Shown here piece by piece: positions 27,046 to 35,569 of a stretch of DNA of 51,265 bases (position 1 is its first letter; each line of letters begins with the position of its first letter). A program made the translations under genes and the position numbers. The notes under the pieces were generated by a model. That model was not told where the DNA came from and searched no databases. It saw only the letters and a program-made list of their open reading frames with translations. The DNA lies in NCBI GenBank assembly GCA_020638065.1, contig JACKJG010000018.1, forward strand, positions 1 to 51,265, read 5' to 3'. This stretch comes from Hyphomicrobiaceae bacterium. Lineage in GTDB: Bacteria; Pseudomonadota; Alphaproteobacteria; Rhizobiales; Devosiaceae.

Positions 27046-27753
27046 ATGGCAAACGTTCTCAAAATCATCTCGGCGTTGCTGAGTTACCCAACGCAGGAAT
27101 TGCTTGACGCAGGACAGGAACTTCAAGCCGCACTGGATGCGGAGAGTACAATGGCGCCCAGGCACAAGACCTTGGTTCGGGCGCTCATCGACGACCTCGC
27201 TTCGCGAGATATCTACGACGCCGAAGAACGCTATGTGATGCTGTTCGATCGCACACGATCCTTGTCCCTGCATCTGTTCGAACATGTGCATGGCGAAAGC
27301 CGGGATCGGGGCCAGGCCATGGTCGATCTGGCACAGATGTACGAAGCGCAGGGTTTCGATATCGATGCACAGGAAATGCCGGATTATCTACCGATGTTTC
27401 TGGAATATCTCTCCACGCAATCGGTGGAAGAAGTGCACAACCTTCTGGGCCAAACCCTGCATATTCTGACGGCGCTACGCGAGCGGTTGCAAAAAAGGCA
27501 GTCGGTCTATGCCAACGCCTTTCTGGTGCTGGAGGCCTTGGCGTCCGGTCAACCGGACCATGAGGCGTTGGCTGCATTGCGGGACATCGAGGAGGACGAC
27601 CCTGATGATCTCGCCGCGCTCGATGCGGTTTGGGAGGAGGAAGCCGTGACCTTCGGCGGCAATGCAGGGGAAGGGGATTGTGGCCCGGATCGTCTGCAGC
27701 GCCAGATGCGTGCGGCGCGGCGCGCACCTCAACAGGAACTGAGAGGAGAATGA
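27046..27753 (+). CDS. narJ: Nitrate reductase molybdenum cofactor assembly chaperone
   Basis: 235 residues from ATG 27046 (GGACAG upstream; the longer frame lies inside narH). All-helical TorD/NarJ fold with the typical YVMLFDRTRSLSLHLFEHVHG and PDYLPMFLEYLS motifs. It keeps NarG ready for cofactor insertion before membrane attachment and is not part of the mature enzyme. The acidic C-terminal third is normal for the family. The stop overlaps the narI start by 4 bp. Confidence 0.95.
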   Translation: MANVLKIISALLSYPTQELLDAGQELQAALDAESTMAPRHKTLVRALIDDLASRDIYDAEERYVMLFDRTRSLSLHLFEHVHGESRDRGQAMVDLAQMYEAQGFDIDAQEMPDYLPMFLEYLSTQSVEEVHNLLGQTLHILTALRERLQKRQSVYANAFLVLEALASGQPDHEALAALRDIEEDDPDDLAALDAVWEEEAVTFGGNAGEGDCGPDRLQRQMRAARRAPQQELRGE

Positions 27754-28454
27754 CTATGGCTGAACTTCTCAATGGGCTGGTCTTCGGAATCTATCCCTAT
27801 ATTGCATTGGCCGTTCTCGCAGTGGGAACTGTCATTCGCTATGACCGCGAGCCCTACACATGGCGTTCAGGCTCAAGCCAGCTTCTGCGTCGGCGGCAGC
27901 TGGTGTGGGGGTCGATTATGTTCCACGTCGGCGTCCTGCTGATTTTCTTTGGCCATCTGGGCGGACTCCTTACGCCATTGTGGATATGGGATATGCTGGG
28001 TGTGTCGCATGGCGCCAAACAGATGATCGCCATCGTGCTGGGCGGCGTTGCCGGTGTTATCGGTATTATCGGCGCGACCCTGTTAATTCACAGGCGCTTT
28101 TTCGATGCACGCGTGCGGGCGGCATCCAGCTTCGCGGACAATATGATCATCCTCATTCTGTGGGTACAGCTGGCCCTCGGGCTTTTGACCATTCGCGTGT
28201 CGATGCAACATCTGGACGGTGAGGAAATGGTCAAGTTCATGTCCTGGGCGCAGGGGATATTCACCTTCAATCCGGAGGCAGCGAGCTATGTCGCAGAGGC
28301 CGACTGGGTGTTCAAGGCGCACATTACACTCGGGTTGACGATCTTCGTCCTGTTCCCGTTCACCCGGCTGGTGCACATGCTGAGCGTTCCGGTGCGCTAT
28401 TTCTGGCGGCCCGGCTATCAGATCGTGCGCACCAAGCGCAAACCAGCGGAGTGA
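27750..28454 (+). CDS. narI: Respiratory nitrate reductase gamma subunit (cytochrome b)
   Basis: 234 residues from ATG 27750, chosen because of the ATGA overlap with narJ; ATG 27756 is an alternative. Five membrane helices, with haem b ligands probably in MFHVGVLLIFFGHLGG and in the C-terminal KAHITLG and LVHMLSVP. It oxidises quinol and feeds NarH. The parvulin gene starts 4 bp after its stop. Confidence 0.96.
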   Translation: MTMAELLNGLVFGIYPYIALAVLAVGTVIRYDREPYTWRSGSSQLLRRRQLVWGSIMFHVGVLLIFFGHLGGLLTPLWIWDMLGVSHGAKQMIAIVLGGVAGVIGIIGATLLIHRRFFDARVRAASSFADNMIILILWVQLALGLLTIRVSMQHLDGEEMVKFMSWAQGIFTFNPEAASYVAEADWVFKAHITLGLTIFVLFPFTRLVHMLSVPVRYFWRPGYQIVRTKRKPAE

Positions 28455-28458
28455 TCTG

Positions 28459-29334
28459 ATGACCACATTGCTTGATCTGACGGACAGCGCTGTGCCGCAC
28501 GGCAAAGTGACGGTGCCTCCACGTCCCGGCAAGGAACCCAAGGCTCCGGTAACAGTGAACGGTGCTGAGATCACCGAAGAGGCGATCCGCACCGAGGCGC
28601 AGCATCACCCGGCTGAGAATCCCGCGGCCGCATTCCAGGCAGCGGCACAAGCATTGGTTGTGCGTGAGCTGTTGTTGCAGGAAGTCGCGCGGCACGATCT
28701 TTCGGCCGAGGCGCAGATCATCGGTGAAGGAAAACGGGAAACCGACGAGGATGCGCAGATCCGGACGCTGCTGGATCAGGAGGTCGATACGCCAAGGGCC
28801 GACGATGAAGCCTGTCGGCGCTATTACACGGCAAATAAACAAAAATTCTGCTCGGAAACGCTTTATGAAGCGCGACATATTCTGTTTGCGGCGACAAACG
28901 ACAATCACACGGCGCGTGCGGCAGCGCGTCAAAAAGCGGAAGCTGCGATCGCCGCCTTGAAAGATAGTCCCGATCGTTTTGCAGAACTTGCGGCATCGCA
29001 GTCCGACTGTCCCTCAAGAATGCAGGGCGGCAATCTCGGACAGCTCACCAAGGGTTCGACAGTTCCGGAATTCGAGACCGTTCTGTTTACTCTGGAAGAA
29101 GGGCAGCTTGCGCCCGAGCCGGTTTCGACACCTTACGGCTATCATGTGATCCGGCTTGAGCGGATCGTGCCCGGCAGGCAGTTGCCCTTTGATATGGTAA
29201 GAGAGAGGATTTCCGCCTGGCTTGAGGCCTCAAGCTGGAGCCGCGCCGTGGCGCAATATGTGGGCATTCTGGCGGGGCAGGCCGATATCAAAGGCATCGT
29301 CCTGAATACCGCCGACGGCCCATTGGTGCAGTAA
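28459..29334 (+). CDS. Parvulin-type peptidyl-prolyl isomerase (NifM/PpiC-like) in the nar operon
   Basis: 291 residues, no signal peptide. The N-terminal helical region is followed by a parvulin (rotamase) domain at about 130-245: ARHILFAA, FAELAASQSDCPS, GGNLGQLTKGSTVPEFE, and PYGYHVIRLER. A cytoplasmic parvulin of this type is often encoded directly after narI in alpha- and betaproteobacteria and is thought to help nitrate reductase folding; the sequence itself shows only the fold. The stop overlaps the carbonic anhydrase start by one base. Confidence 0.92.
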   Translation: MTTLLDLTDSAVPHGKVTVPPRPGKEPKAPVTVNGAEITEEAIRTEAQHHPAENPAAAFQAAAQALVVRELLLQEVARHDLSAEAQIIGEGKRETDEDAQIRTLLDQEVDTPRADDEACRRYYTANKQKFCSETLYEARHILFAATNDNHTARAAARQKAEAAIAALKDSPDRFAELAASQSDCPSRMQGGNLGQLTKGSTVPEFETVLFTLEEGQLAPEPVSTPYGYHVIRLERIVPGRQLPFDMVRERISAWLEASSWSRAVAQYVGILAGQADIKGIVLNTADGPLVQ

Positions 29335-29951
29335 TGCTTTCTGACCTTCTCGACCATAACAAGCGCTGGGCCGCAGGCCGAGTTGCCGAAGACCCTGACT
29401 ACTTCAAGCGATTGGCAGGGTTGCAGCAGCCCGATTATCTCTGGATCGGGTGTTCGGACAGCCGCGTGCCGGCCAATGTCATCACCGGCCTTGAGCCGGG
29501 AGAGGTGTTTGTTCATCGTAACGTGGCCAATCTTGTCCATCGCGGCGATATCAATCTGTTGTCAGTGCTTGAATTTGCGGTCGAAGCGCTTGAGATCAAG
29601 CATATCATTGTTTGCGGGCACTATGGTTGCGGCGGCATTCGCGCTGCGATGGAGGATCACCGGCACGGCATCATCGATCATTGGCTGCAACCGATCCGTG
29701 ACGTGGCTGACGACGCGAAATCGGAACTCGACACGATCAGAGACGATAACGCCCGGCTGAACAGGCTCTGCGAATTGTCCATCGCAGCCCAAGTGCAGGG
29801 CCTCTCGCGCACCCCGATTATTCAATCGGCCCGGAAACGCCGCATAGAAGTGCACATTCATGGATGGGTCTACGGCCTGAATGACGGACTTTTGCGTGAT
29901 CTGAACTGCGATCATGCCGATGACAAGAACGGCCATCACGCACATGAGTGA
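29334..29951 (+). CDS. Beta-class carbonic anhydrase
   Basis: 205 residues. Zinc ligands are readable: Cys40 in CSDSRVPA with Asp42 and Arg44, and His96-x2-Cys99 in CGHYGCGG. This matches the Can/CynT group that interconverts CO2 and bicarbonate in the cytoplasm. Its start overlaps the parvulin gene and its stop overlaps moaA by 8 bp, so it is a true member of the nar operon. Its role there is not obvious; perhaps pH or bicarbonate balance during anaerobic growth. Confidence 0.95.
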   Translation: MLSDLLDHNKRWAAGRVAEDPDYFKRLAGLQQPDYLWIGCSDSRVPANVITGLEPGEVFVHRNVANLVHRGDINLLSVLEFAVEALEIKHIIVCGHYGCGGIRAAMEDHRHGIIDHWLQPIRDVADDAKSELDTIRDDNARLNRLCELSIAAQVQGLSRTPIIQSARKRRIEVHIHGWVYGLNDGLLRDLNCDHADDKNGHHAHE

Positions 29952-30960
29952 GTCGGACAATAAATCCACGTTGGCGGATTCGTTCGGCCGCAAAGTCACC
30001 TATCTGCGTGTTTCGGTGACGGACCGTTGTGACCTCAGATGTACGTATTGCATGTCGGAGGATATGACGTTTCTGCCAAGAAACGAGGTCCTGTCGCTGG
30101 AAGAAATCGAAAGGCTCTGCCAGGTGTTTGTCGGCATGGGCGTGCGCAAAATCCGGTTGACCGGCGGCGAGCCCCTGGTGCGGCGTAATGTGATGGAATT
30201 GTTCGATGGCTTGGGCACCATGCTCGGCAATGGACTGGATGAGCTAACCCTGACCACCAATGGGACCCTGCTCTCCCGTCATGCGCGCGACTTGGTGAGT
30301 GCTGGTGTCAGACGTGTCAATGTTTCCCTCGATACGCTCGATGCGGGGCGTTACCGCGGGATCACCCGGTTTGGATCGATTCACAATGTGCTTGCTGGCG
30401 TCGACGCAGCTTTGACTGCCGGACTGAAAGTGAAACTCAATGCCGTCGCCAGCCGGGGCGCTTTTGAGTCGGAAGTCGATGATCTGATCCGCTTCGCGCA
30501 CGGGCAGGGCATGGATCTGACCCTGATCGAGGAGATGCCGCTCGGGTTCGGGCTTGCCAGAACCGAAACGCACTTACCGCTTTCTAAACTGCGCGCCGAT
30601 CTCGAAGGCCGATGGAAACTGATACCTGTCCCCGATTCAACCGGTGGCCCGGCGCGCTATGTTCGCGTCGCGGAAACCGGCGGCCGGTTGGGCTTCATTA
30701 CGCCGATGTCCTGCAATTTTTGTAGCGCATGTAACCGTGTGCGGCTCGATTGCACCGGGCGGCTTTTCACTTGTATGGGGCAGGAAGGCTCTGTCGATCT
30801 GCGGACTGTGTTGCGCGGTGAAGATAGTGCAAAAAACACGACCTTGCTCGAAAACACAATCCACGGCGCGATTGAACGAAAACCGGAAGGCCATGGCTTC
30901 TCAATCGGCAGGAACCACGTTTCGGGTATTGACCGGACAATGTCTGTGCTAGGCGGATGA
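29944..30960 (+). CDS. moaA: GTP 3',8-cyclase, molybdenum cofactor biosynthesis
   Basis: 338 residues from ATG 29944. Radical SAM cluster CDLRCTYC with Cys29, Cys33 and Cys36; LTGGEPLVR; second C-terminal cluster SCNFCSACNRVRLDC with a further cysteine in LFTC; and the catalytic double glycine at the very end (MSVLGG). It makes the first pterin intermediate of the cofactor that NarG needs, which explains its place in the nar operon. Confidence 0.96.
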   Translation: MSESDNKSTLADSFGRKVTYLRVSVTDRCDLRCTYCMSEDMTFLPRNEVLSLEEIERLCQVFVGMGVRKIRLTGGEPLVRRNVMELFDGLGTMLGNGLDELTLTTNGTLLSRHARDLVSAGVRRVNVSLDTLDAGRYRGITRFGSIHNVLAGVDAALTAGLKVKLNAVASRGAFESEVDDLIRFAHGQGMDLTLIEEMPLGFGLARTETHLPLSKLRADLEGRWKLIPVPDSTGGPARYVRVAETGGRLGFITPMSCNFCSACNRVRLDCTGRLFTCMGQEGSVDLRTVLRGEDSAKNTTLLENTIHGAIERKPEGHGFSIGRNHVSGIDRTMSVLGG

Positions 30961-30973
30961 CGGCTACTCTTCA

Positions 30974-32179
30974 ATGATCACGAACATGCAAAAATCGCGG
31001 GCCTGGACCGGTTGGCCGCTGTTCAGCTACGGCTTTCGCCCGTTCTTTCTTTTCGGTGCGTTGCATGCGGTAATCATGGTGGCGTTGTGGGTGCCATGGT
31101 TCCTGGGCTTTGTGCAGGTGCCCAGCCATTATTCGCCGGTTGTCTGGCATGTGCACGAATTGTTGTTCGGCTATGTACCTGCCATTGTCGCTGGGTTCTT
31201 GCTGACGGCTGTTCCCAACTGGACAGGTCGCTTGCCCGTCGTCGGCTGGCCGTTGATCGGCCTGTTTGCGCTTTGGCTTTTGGGGCGTCTGGTAACCAGC
31301 ACCTCAGCGCTGTTGCCTGAGTTTATCGTCTATGCCATTCCGCAGGCCTTCGCGGCGGCGATGGTGCTGGTGTTCGGCCGAGAAATTGTCGCAGGCCGTA
31401 ATTGGCGCAATCTCAAAGTGATTGTAGTGCTTTGTCTTTTTGCCTCGGCGCAGGCATTTTTCTACTACGAGACATCGCGCTATGGCCGTCTGATTTATGC
31501 TGATCGAGCAGGGGTAGCGCTGATCGTCATGCTCATCCAGATCATTGGCGGGCGTGTTGTGCCGAGCTTCACGATCAACTGGCTTAAGAAGCGCGGCGGC
31601 GATGTTTTGTCCCGGCCTTTTGGTCGCTTTGATCAAATGGTGATGATCGTAAGCGGGCTGGCGCTTGCCGCCTGGGTGTTGCTGCCCCTCTACGAAGCGG
31701 CGGAATGGGTGGTTGGTGTTCTCCTGCTGATCGCGGGTGGGCTGAACCTTGTCCGGCAATGGCGCTGGCATCCATGGCCCACCTGGCGGGAGCCGCTGGT
31801 CGCCATTTTGCATGTCGCCTTTTTCTCGGTCGGTGCCGGGTTCCTGCTGGCCGGTTATGCAGCGTTCACCGGAGACTACGGCGCCTCGACCGCAGCATTG
31901 CATTGCTGGACGGTCGGCAGTATCGGCGGCATGACCCTGGCGATGATGACCCGCTCCAGCCGGGGCCATACCGGGCATGAACTGACCGCGCCGCCCTCTA
32001 CAGTCGCGATCTACGTCCTGATCGTGGTGGCCACGATTGCCCGTATGTGGGCCGCGCTGGCCCCGGAACTGACCATGAGCCTGATGCCGGTGGCTGGATT
32101 GGCGTGGGTCTTCGCCTTCGTAGGTTTCGCGATGTTCTATGGACCAATGCTGCTCAAAAGACGCCGGGAGGTGCATTGA
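30974..32179 (+). CDS. nnrS: NnrS family membrane protein
   Basis: 401 residues with about 12 hydrophobic helices. NnrS hallmarks: YGFRPFFLFGALHA near the N-terminus, VWHVHELLFGYVPAIVAGFLL, RVVPSFTINW, HCWTVGSIGGMTLAMMTRSSRGHTG (shown here only as the family pattern of His and Arg residues around 31909-31975). NnrS proteins bind haem and copper and ease nitrosative stress during denitrification. Last gene of the plus-strand nar unit, 13 bp after moaA. Confidence 0.93.
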   Translation: MITNMQKSRAWTGWPLFSYGFRPFFLFGALHAVIMVALWVPWFLGFVQVPSHYSPVVWHVHELLFGYVPAIVAGFLLTAVPNWTGRLPVVGWPLIGLFALWLLGRLVTSTSALLPEFIVYAIPQAFAAAMVLVFGREIVAGRNWRNLKVIVVLCLFASAQAFFYYETSRYGRLIYADRAGVALIVMLIQIIGGRVVPSFTINWLKKRGGDVLSRPFGRFDQMVMIVSGLALAAWVLLPLYEAAEWVVGVLLLIAGGLNLVRQWRWHPWPTWREPLVAILHVAFFSVGAGFLLAGYAAFTGDYGASTAALHCWTVGSIGGMTLAMMTRSSRGHTGHELTAPPSTVAIYVLIVVATIARMWAALAPELTMSLMPVAGLAWVFAFVGFAMFYGPMLLKRRREVH

Positions 32180-32219
32180 CGCCCGAGATCGTTCTGGCCG
32201 GCCGGCAACTGGGTTCCGC

Positions 32220-32645
32220 TCAGAACGGTTTGACGATCACAAGGACAACTATGACAAGGACGGCTGCGATCGCAAGCTCGGTCGAATGCTTTAGGACAGA
32301 TGGCAACGGTTCGGCCTGACCCGGCTCGGCTAGGCGCCGAATGCGGCCGGACTGCATGCCGTGGATGGCCGAGACAACTAGCACCAGAAAGAGCTTGATC
32401 ATCAGCCAGGCATCCGGGAACCAACCCCCCATCACCATGACTATCCCGCCAAACAACCAGGCCAGCACCATGGAAGGTAATGTGACGCGAAAATCCCAGC
32501 GCTGGATCCATCCAGCCAGCTGCGTCCTTGCCAGTCCGGTGTCCTTCGCAAAGTAGGACAGGAGTACCCCGTTCAAAAGCATGCCACCGAGCCAGATGAT
32601 GATTGCTGTCACGTGCAGAGCCTTTGCCAGCGTGTAGGTATCCAT
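32220..32645 (-). CDS. CopD/HemJ-like small integral membrane protein
   Basis: 141 residues, four membrane helices. The start (ALHVTAIIIWLGGMLLNGVLL) has the conserved histidine and WxGG motif of the CopD superfamily, with another histidine in VVSAIHGMQSGRIR. A haem- or copper-linked membrane function is likely. It lies 2 bp downstream of the DUF3817 gene on the same strand and converges with nnrS. Confidence 0.8.
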   Translation of the reverse strand: MDTYTLAKALHVTAIIIWLGGMLLNGVLLSYFAKDTGLARTQLAGWIQRWDFRVTLPSMVLAWLFGGIVMVMGGWFPDAWLMIKLFLVLVVSAIHGMQSGRIRRLAEPGQAEPLPSVLKHSTELAIAAVLVIVVLVIVKPF

Positions 32646-32647
32646 CT

Positions 32648-32968
32648 TTAGCCCTTACCCATGTCCTTCAAACGGCGAGACAGGTGCCGGTCGTTGAAAA
32701 GACCGCCGAAGGGCACGAAAGCCAAAGCCATCATCTTCAGGCTTTCGCCGACACGCAGTCCGCCATATCCGAATGCGTTGAACAGCATCCAGGCAAATAG
32801 CAGAAACGCAATGCCGTGAATGGTGCCGGCAATCGAGACGGCAATAGAAAAGCCCAGCCAATACTTGAGCGGCATGGCGATGAAAAACAGTGTCAGCAGT
32901 GTCACGGCTTCGAACCGCGATGCGAGGCGCAATCCTTGCCACTCATCACTTAGCATGTTTGTAGTCAT
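32648..32968 (-). CDS. DUF3817 domain membrane protein
   Basis: 106 residues with three hydrophobic helices (VTLLTLFFIAMPLKYW, GTIHGIAFLLFAWML, LKMMALAFVPFGGLF). The pattern E...TLL...PLKY...G..HG fits DUF3817 proteins. The function is unknown. It forms a two-gene operon with the CopD-like gene, both beside denitrification genes. Confidence 0.8.
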   Translation of the reverse strand: MTTNMLSDEWQGLRLASRFEAVTLLTLFFIAMPLKYWLGFSIAVSIAGTIHGIAFLLFAWMLFNAFGYGGLRVGESLKMMALAFVPFGGLFNDRHLSRRLKDMGKG

Positions 32969-33050
32969 CTCAATGCTCCACCCTCGTTCCGCACTTCAGA
33001 TAACATCGTTCGGCTTTGGACTGCTACGATTCCAGTTCGACCGATCGTAG

Positions 33051-33254
33051 TCAGGCAGCAACCGCACACCACAAAACGACGATTCCATCTTCTGCTGAAT
33101 AGTGAACATCTAGGCGGTTTGGATAATTATGCTGCTGCTTGGAAAAGCGTGTGCTGATATCGACGGTTGCGGGCCTCCGCAGCCAAATAGATTTCCAGTT
33201 AAGGCAATCAAATCCTGATGCGTCCTCGGCGATTGAGTTGAAGCAAAGTTGCAA
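33051..33254 (-). pseudogene. Possible gene fragment cut by the IS3 element
   Basis: A 67-codon frame ending YPNRLDVHYSAEDGIVVL... then WCAVAA and stop. It looks protein-like but is unrecognised, and begins 6 bp from the left end of the IS element, so the 5' part may have been displaced. Apart from it, 32969-33259 holds nothing I recognise. Confidence 0.25.
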
Positions 33255-33259
33255 TGCCG

Positions 33260-34231
33260 TGACCGGAGCCCCTAGCCCTCCTCCATTTTTTGTTAGAGTC
33301 CGTCACGATGAGAAGACGGAAGAATGAAGCGTTCTCGGTTCAGCGAAGAACGGATTATCGGGATATTGAAGGATCAGGAGGCCGGGATGCCGACTGCGGA
33401 GGTGTGCCGCAAGCAGGGGATCAGTAGCGCCACGTTTTACAAGTGGAAGGCCAGGTATGGCGGGCTGGAGGTGTCCGACGCCCGCAAACTCAAAGCCCTT
33501 GGGGACGAGAACAGCAAGTTGAAGAATCTGCTGGCTGAAGCAATGCTCTACAACGCCATCCTCAAGGATGTAGAGGAAAAAAGTGACGCCAGACGCGAAG
33601 CGGGAAGCTGCAGGTTCGCAAACGTGGAGGCAGGAAACGTGCTCTGGGGACCAGCTGGCCCCTGCTTGTTCCTGATCGGTCCCATGAACGCTGGAGCCTG
33701 GACTTTGTCAGCGACGCTTTTGCCGATGGACGCAGGTTCAGGGTTCTGGCTGCGGTCGATGACTATACGCGGGAATGCCTGGCACTTGTTGCGGATACCT
33801 CCTTGTCTTGCTTTCGGGTTGCTCGGGAGCTGGACATCATCATCGCGCGACGCGGAAAGTCCAACACGATCGTGTCTGATAGCGGAACGGAGTTCACCTC
33901 GATGGCCATTCTGAAGTGGAGCCAGGATACCGGAATAGACTGGCACTACATCGCGCCAGGCAATCCCATGCAGAACGGCTTTGTCGAACGCTTCAATGGC
34001 AGCCTCCGAGACGAATGTCTCAACGAGACGCTGTTCTCATCTCTGGCCGACGCTAGAACCCAAATCACCGAATGGAAGGAGAATCACAACCAGCAAAGAC
34101 CACACTCATCATTGGGAAACATCACGCCCAATGAATACGCCATGAAAATGGTTCTTCAAACCAAGCCCGCATGAGTCATAAACCAACCCACGGACTCTCC
34201 TCAAACCTGGAGGAAAGTTCGGGCTCAGGCA
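33260..34231 (+). mobile_element. IS3-family element (IS407-like group), internally deleted
   Basis: The ends form imperfect inverted repeats starting with TG: left at 33260-33303 with CCTCCA...TAGAGTCCGT, right at 34189-34231 with the complement ACGGACTCTCC...TGGAGG and GGGCTCAG. The element is about 970 bp, some 250 bp shorter than usual, because part of orfB is gone. It separates the nitrate island from the methyltransferase region. I could not identify a target duplication. Confidence 0.7.
33324..34174 (+). pseudogene. IS3-family transposase OrfA-OrfB, OrfB missing its N-terminal part
   Basis: OrfA (MKRSRFSEERIIGILKDQEA, HTH and leucine-rich LKNLLAEAMLYNAILKDV) is complete and starts at 33324. 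In intact relatives orfB then begins with an HTH_21-type region, but here the sequence jumps to KRGGRKRALGT. The integrase core continues: SLDFVSDAFADGRRFRV, VDDYTREC, IVSDSGTEFTS, GFVERFNGSLRDE, QQRPHSSLGN, so the DDE residues are present. The junction with OrfA is out of frame and roughly 80 residues are lost, so it is inactive. Confidence 0.85.
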
Positions 34232-34257
34232 CGTGACACTTAGGTTAGGCAGAAAAA

Positions 34258-34356
34258 ATCCTAATACCTCCGGGCCAACGGACTTTGGCCGATAACGATA
34301 TTTGCCGGCATGCTTGCTGTCGGCACCTCTGCGCTGGCTATCATCCAGTTCAAATA
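34258..34356 (+). pseudogene. C-terminal fragment of an unknown membrane protein next to the IS
   Basis: The frame YLRANGLWPITIFAG then MLAVGTSALAIIQFK ends in TAA at 34354-34356. It reads as a single transmembrane segment at a C-terminus. The start is missing, probably lost when the IS inserted just upstream. Confidence 0.3.
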
Positions 34357-34369
34357 AGCCGTGCGGCTG

Positions 34370-34486
34370 ATGAGTGTGGAACTTTGCATCCTCCTCATCG
34401 CAATCATCTTGGGGGTCTTCGGCATCTGGATCGTTCAGCGACTAACCTCAAACCGCGCGGCGCGAATCTTCACCCGCAACGAGTAG
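34370..34486 (+). CDS. Small single-pass membrane peptide, 38 residues
   Basis: ATG 34370 to TAG 34486. The peptide has one hydrophobic helix (ELCILLIAIILGVFGIWIV) followed by a basic tail (QRLTSNRAARIF). It lies 13 bp after the fragment described above, in the same orientation. Small size and lack of family recognition keep confidence low. 34487-34714 holds nothing I can name. Confidence 0.35.
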   Translation: MSVELCILLIAIILGVFGIWIVQRLTSNRAARIFTRNE

Positions 34487-34714
34487 ACCCAGATTTCGCA
34501 GCGACGCGCGACCTTGAATGCGAAAGTTCTCCGTCGAAGTACGCGCGGCAGGGCCTCCCACAAAACCCTGCATAGCGATCCGTTTCAGAAAGAAACGTCC
34601 TACGGCCGGGAGAATTTCACCGTGTCACGCGCGCCTGCATTCTGTCGCCTGATTTCTTCGAGACTTCAAGTCGAAGTTTTGCTCAGATGAGGTGAGCCCG
34701 GCTTGTGCAGTTGA

Positions 34715-35569
34715 TCAAGCCGGCACATGGTCTCGCAGTTCTTTGGCATAGCCCTCGGCCTCATCGTCAGTCGCCGGTTTGCCGTGTGAAAGATCCTCTG
34801 CAAGCTTTTGAACCAGCGGTCGCATCCGCTCGGCACCGCCTTGAAGCTCAAAAAGAGCGGGAAGACGATAGCCTCGTGGATGAGGGCGGCCTAGGACTTT
34901 CCATCCTTGGTGCGCTTCTTTCAGCAAGACCCGCTTCGTCATGCATTCGAAGCGGGAAATCGTGCGTGCGAGTTGGCCTTGCGTTTGCTTGAAGCGGGGC
35001 GGCAGAGACCGGTTGAAAAACTGCGCCAGCACCAAAGCGGACGTGCCGTCCCGACCGCCATCAGATGCGTTCAGTCTGTCTTCAAGCACCGATTGCAAGA
35101 GCAATTGATCTCGAAGCGCACAGGATCGGCGCAGGATTGTTAGTTCCTCATTTGTCGCAGGCCCGACAATGAGATAACCAACGCCATCAACGATCTCGAT
35201 ATCGTCAGGATGGGGCAGAACTTCGTTCTTATCGCCACCATCTTCCATGACCCTATCCAGTTTCCGCTGCTGGGTTTCTTGCATCTTGTGGCCAATCCTT
35301 TCCAAAAGCGCTATCTGCATCTGCTTGATCGACTGGGCTGCAATGATTTCCTGGGTTACGCGACCAAGCGCATGCGGAGAACCTGCGAGCGCAACCTGCG
35401 CATACTTTCGGACAATCGCCTGGGATAGAGTGATTTCCTGACTTTGCCCTTCGCTGCGGACGGTGACCTTCCTTAAGGCCTCATCGAGAATAGCGCGTTG
35501 ATGCGGTGTTAGCGTTTGATCCAGATCGCCCAGGCTCAACCGCTCTTGATCTTGCTTCTTTCTGCTCAT
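34715..35569 (-). CDS. Hypothetical protein coupled to the ParB-domain methyltransferase
   Basis: 284 residues, no signal or membrane segment. The N-terminus is charged (MSRKKQDQERLSLGDLDQTL). No catalytic motif is visible. The 4-bp overlap with the methyltransferase gene and common length suggest a fixed gene pair, as seen in prophages and integrative elements, where such partners are often DUF5681-like or terminase-associated. The family is not recognised with certainty. Confidence 0.7.
   Translation of the reverse strand: MSRKKQDQERLSLGDLDQTLTPHQRAILDEALRKVTVRSEGQSQEITLSQAIVRKYAQVALAGSPHALGRVTQEIIAAQSIKQMQIALLERIGHKMQETQQRKLDRVMEDGGDKNEVLPHPDDIEIVDGVGYLIVGPATNEELTILRRSCALRDQLLLQSVLEDRLNASDGGRDGTSALVLAQFFNRSLPPRFKQTQGQLARTISRFECMTKRVLLKEAHQGWKVLGRPHPRGYRLPALFELQGGAERMRPLVQKLAEDLSHGKPATDDEAEGYAKELRDHVPA

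Noticed and set aside
31304..32176. 290-codon minus-strand frame opposite nnrS
   Set aside because: Glutamine/histidine/arginine-rich antisense shadow of a membrane protein gene.
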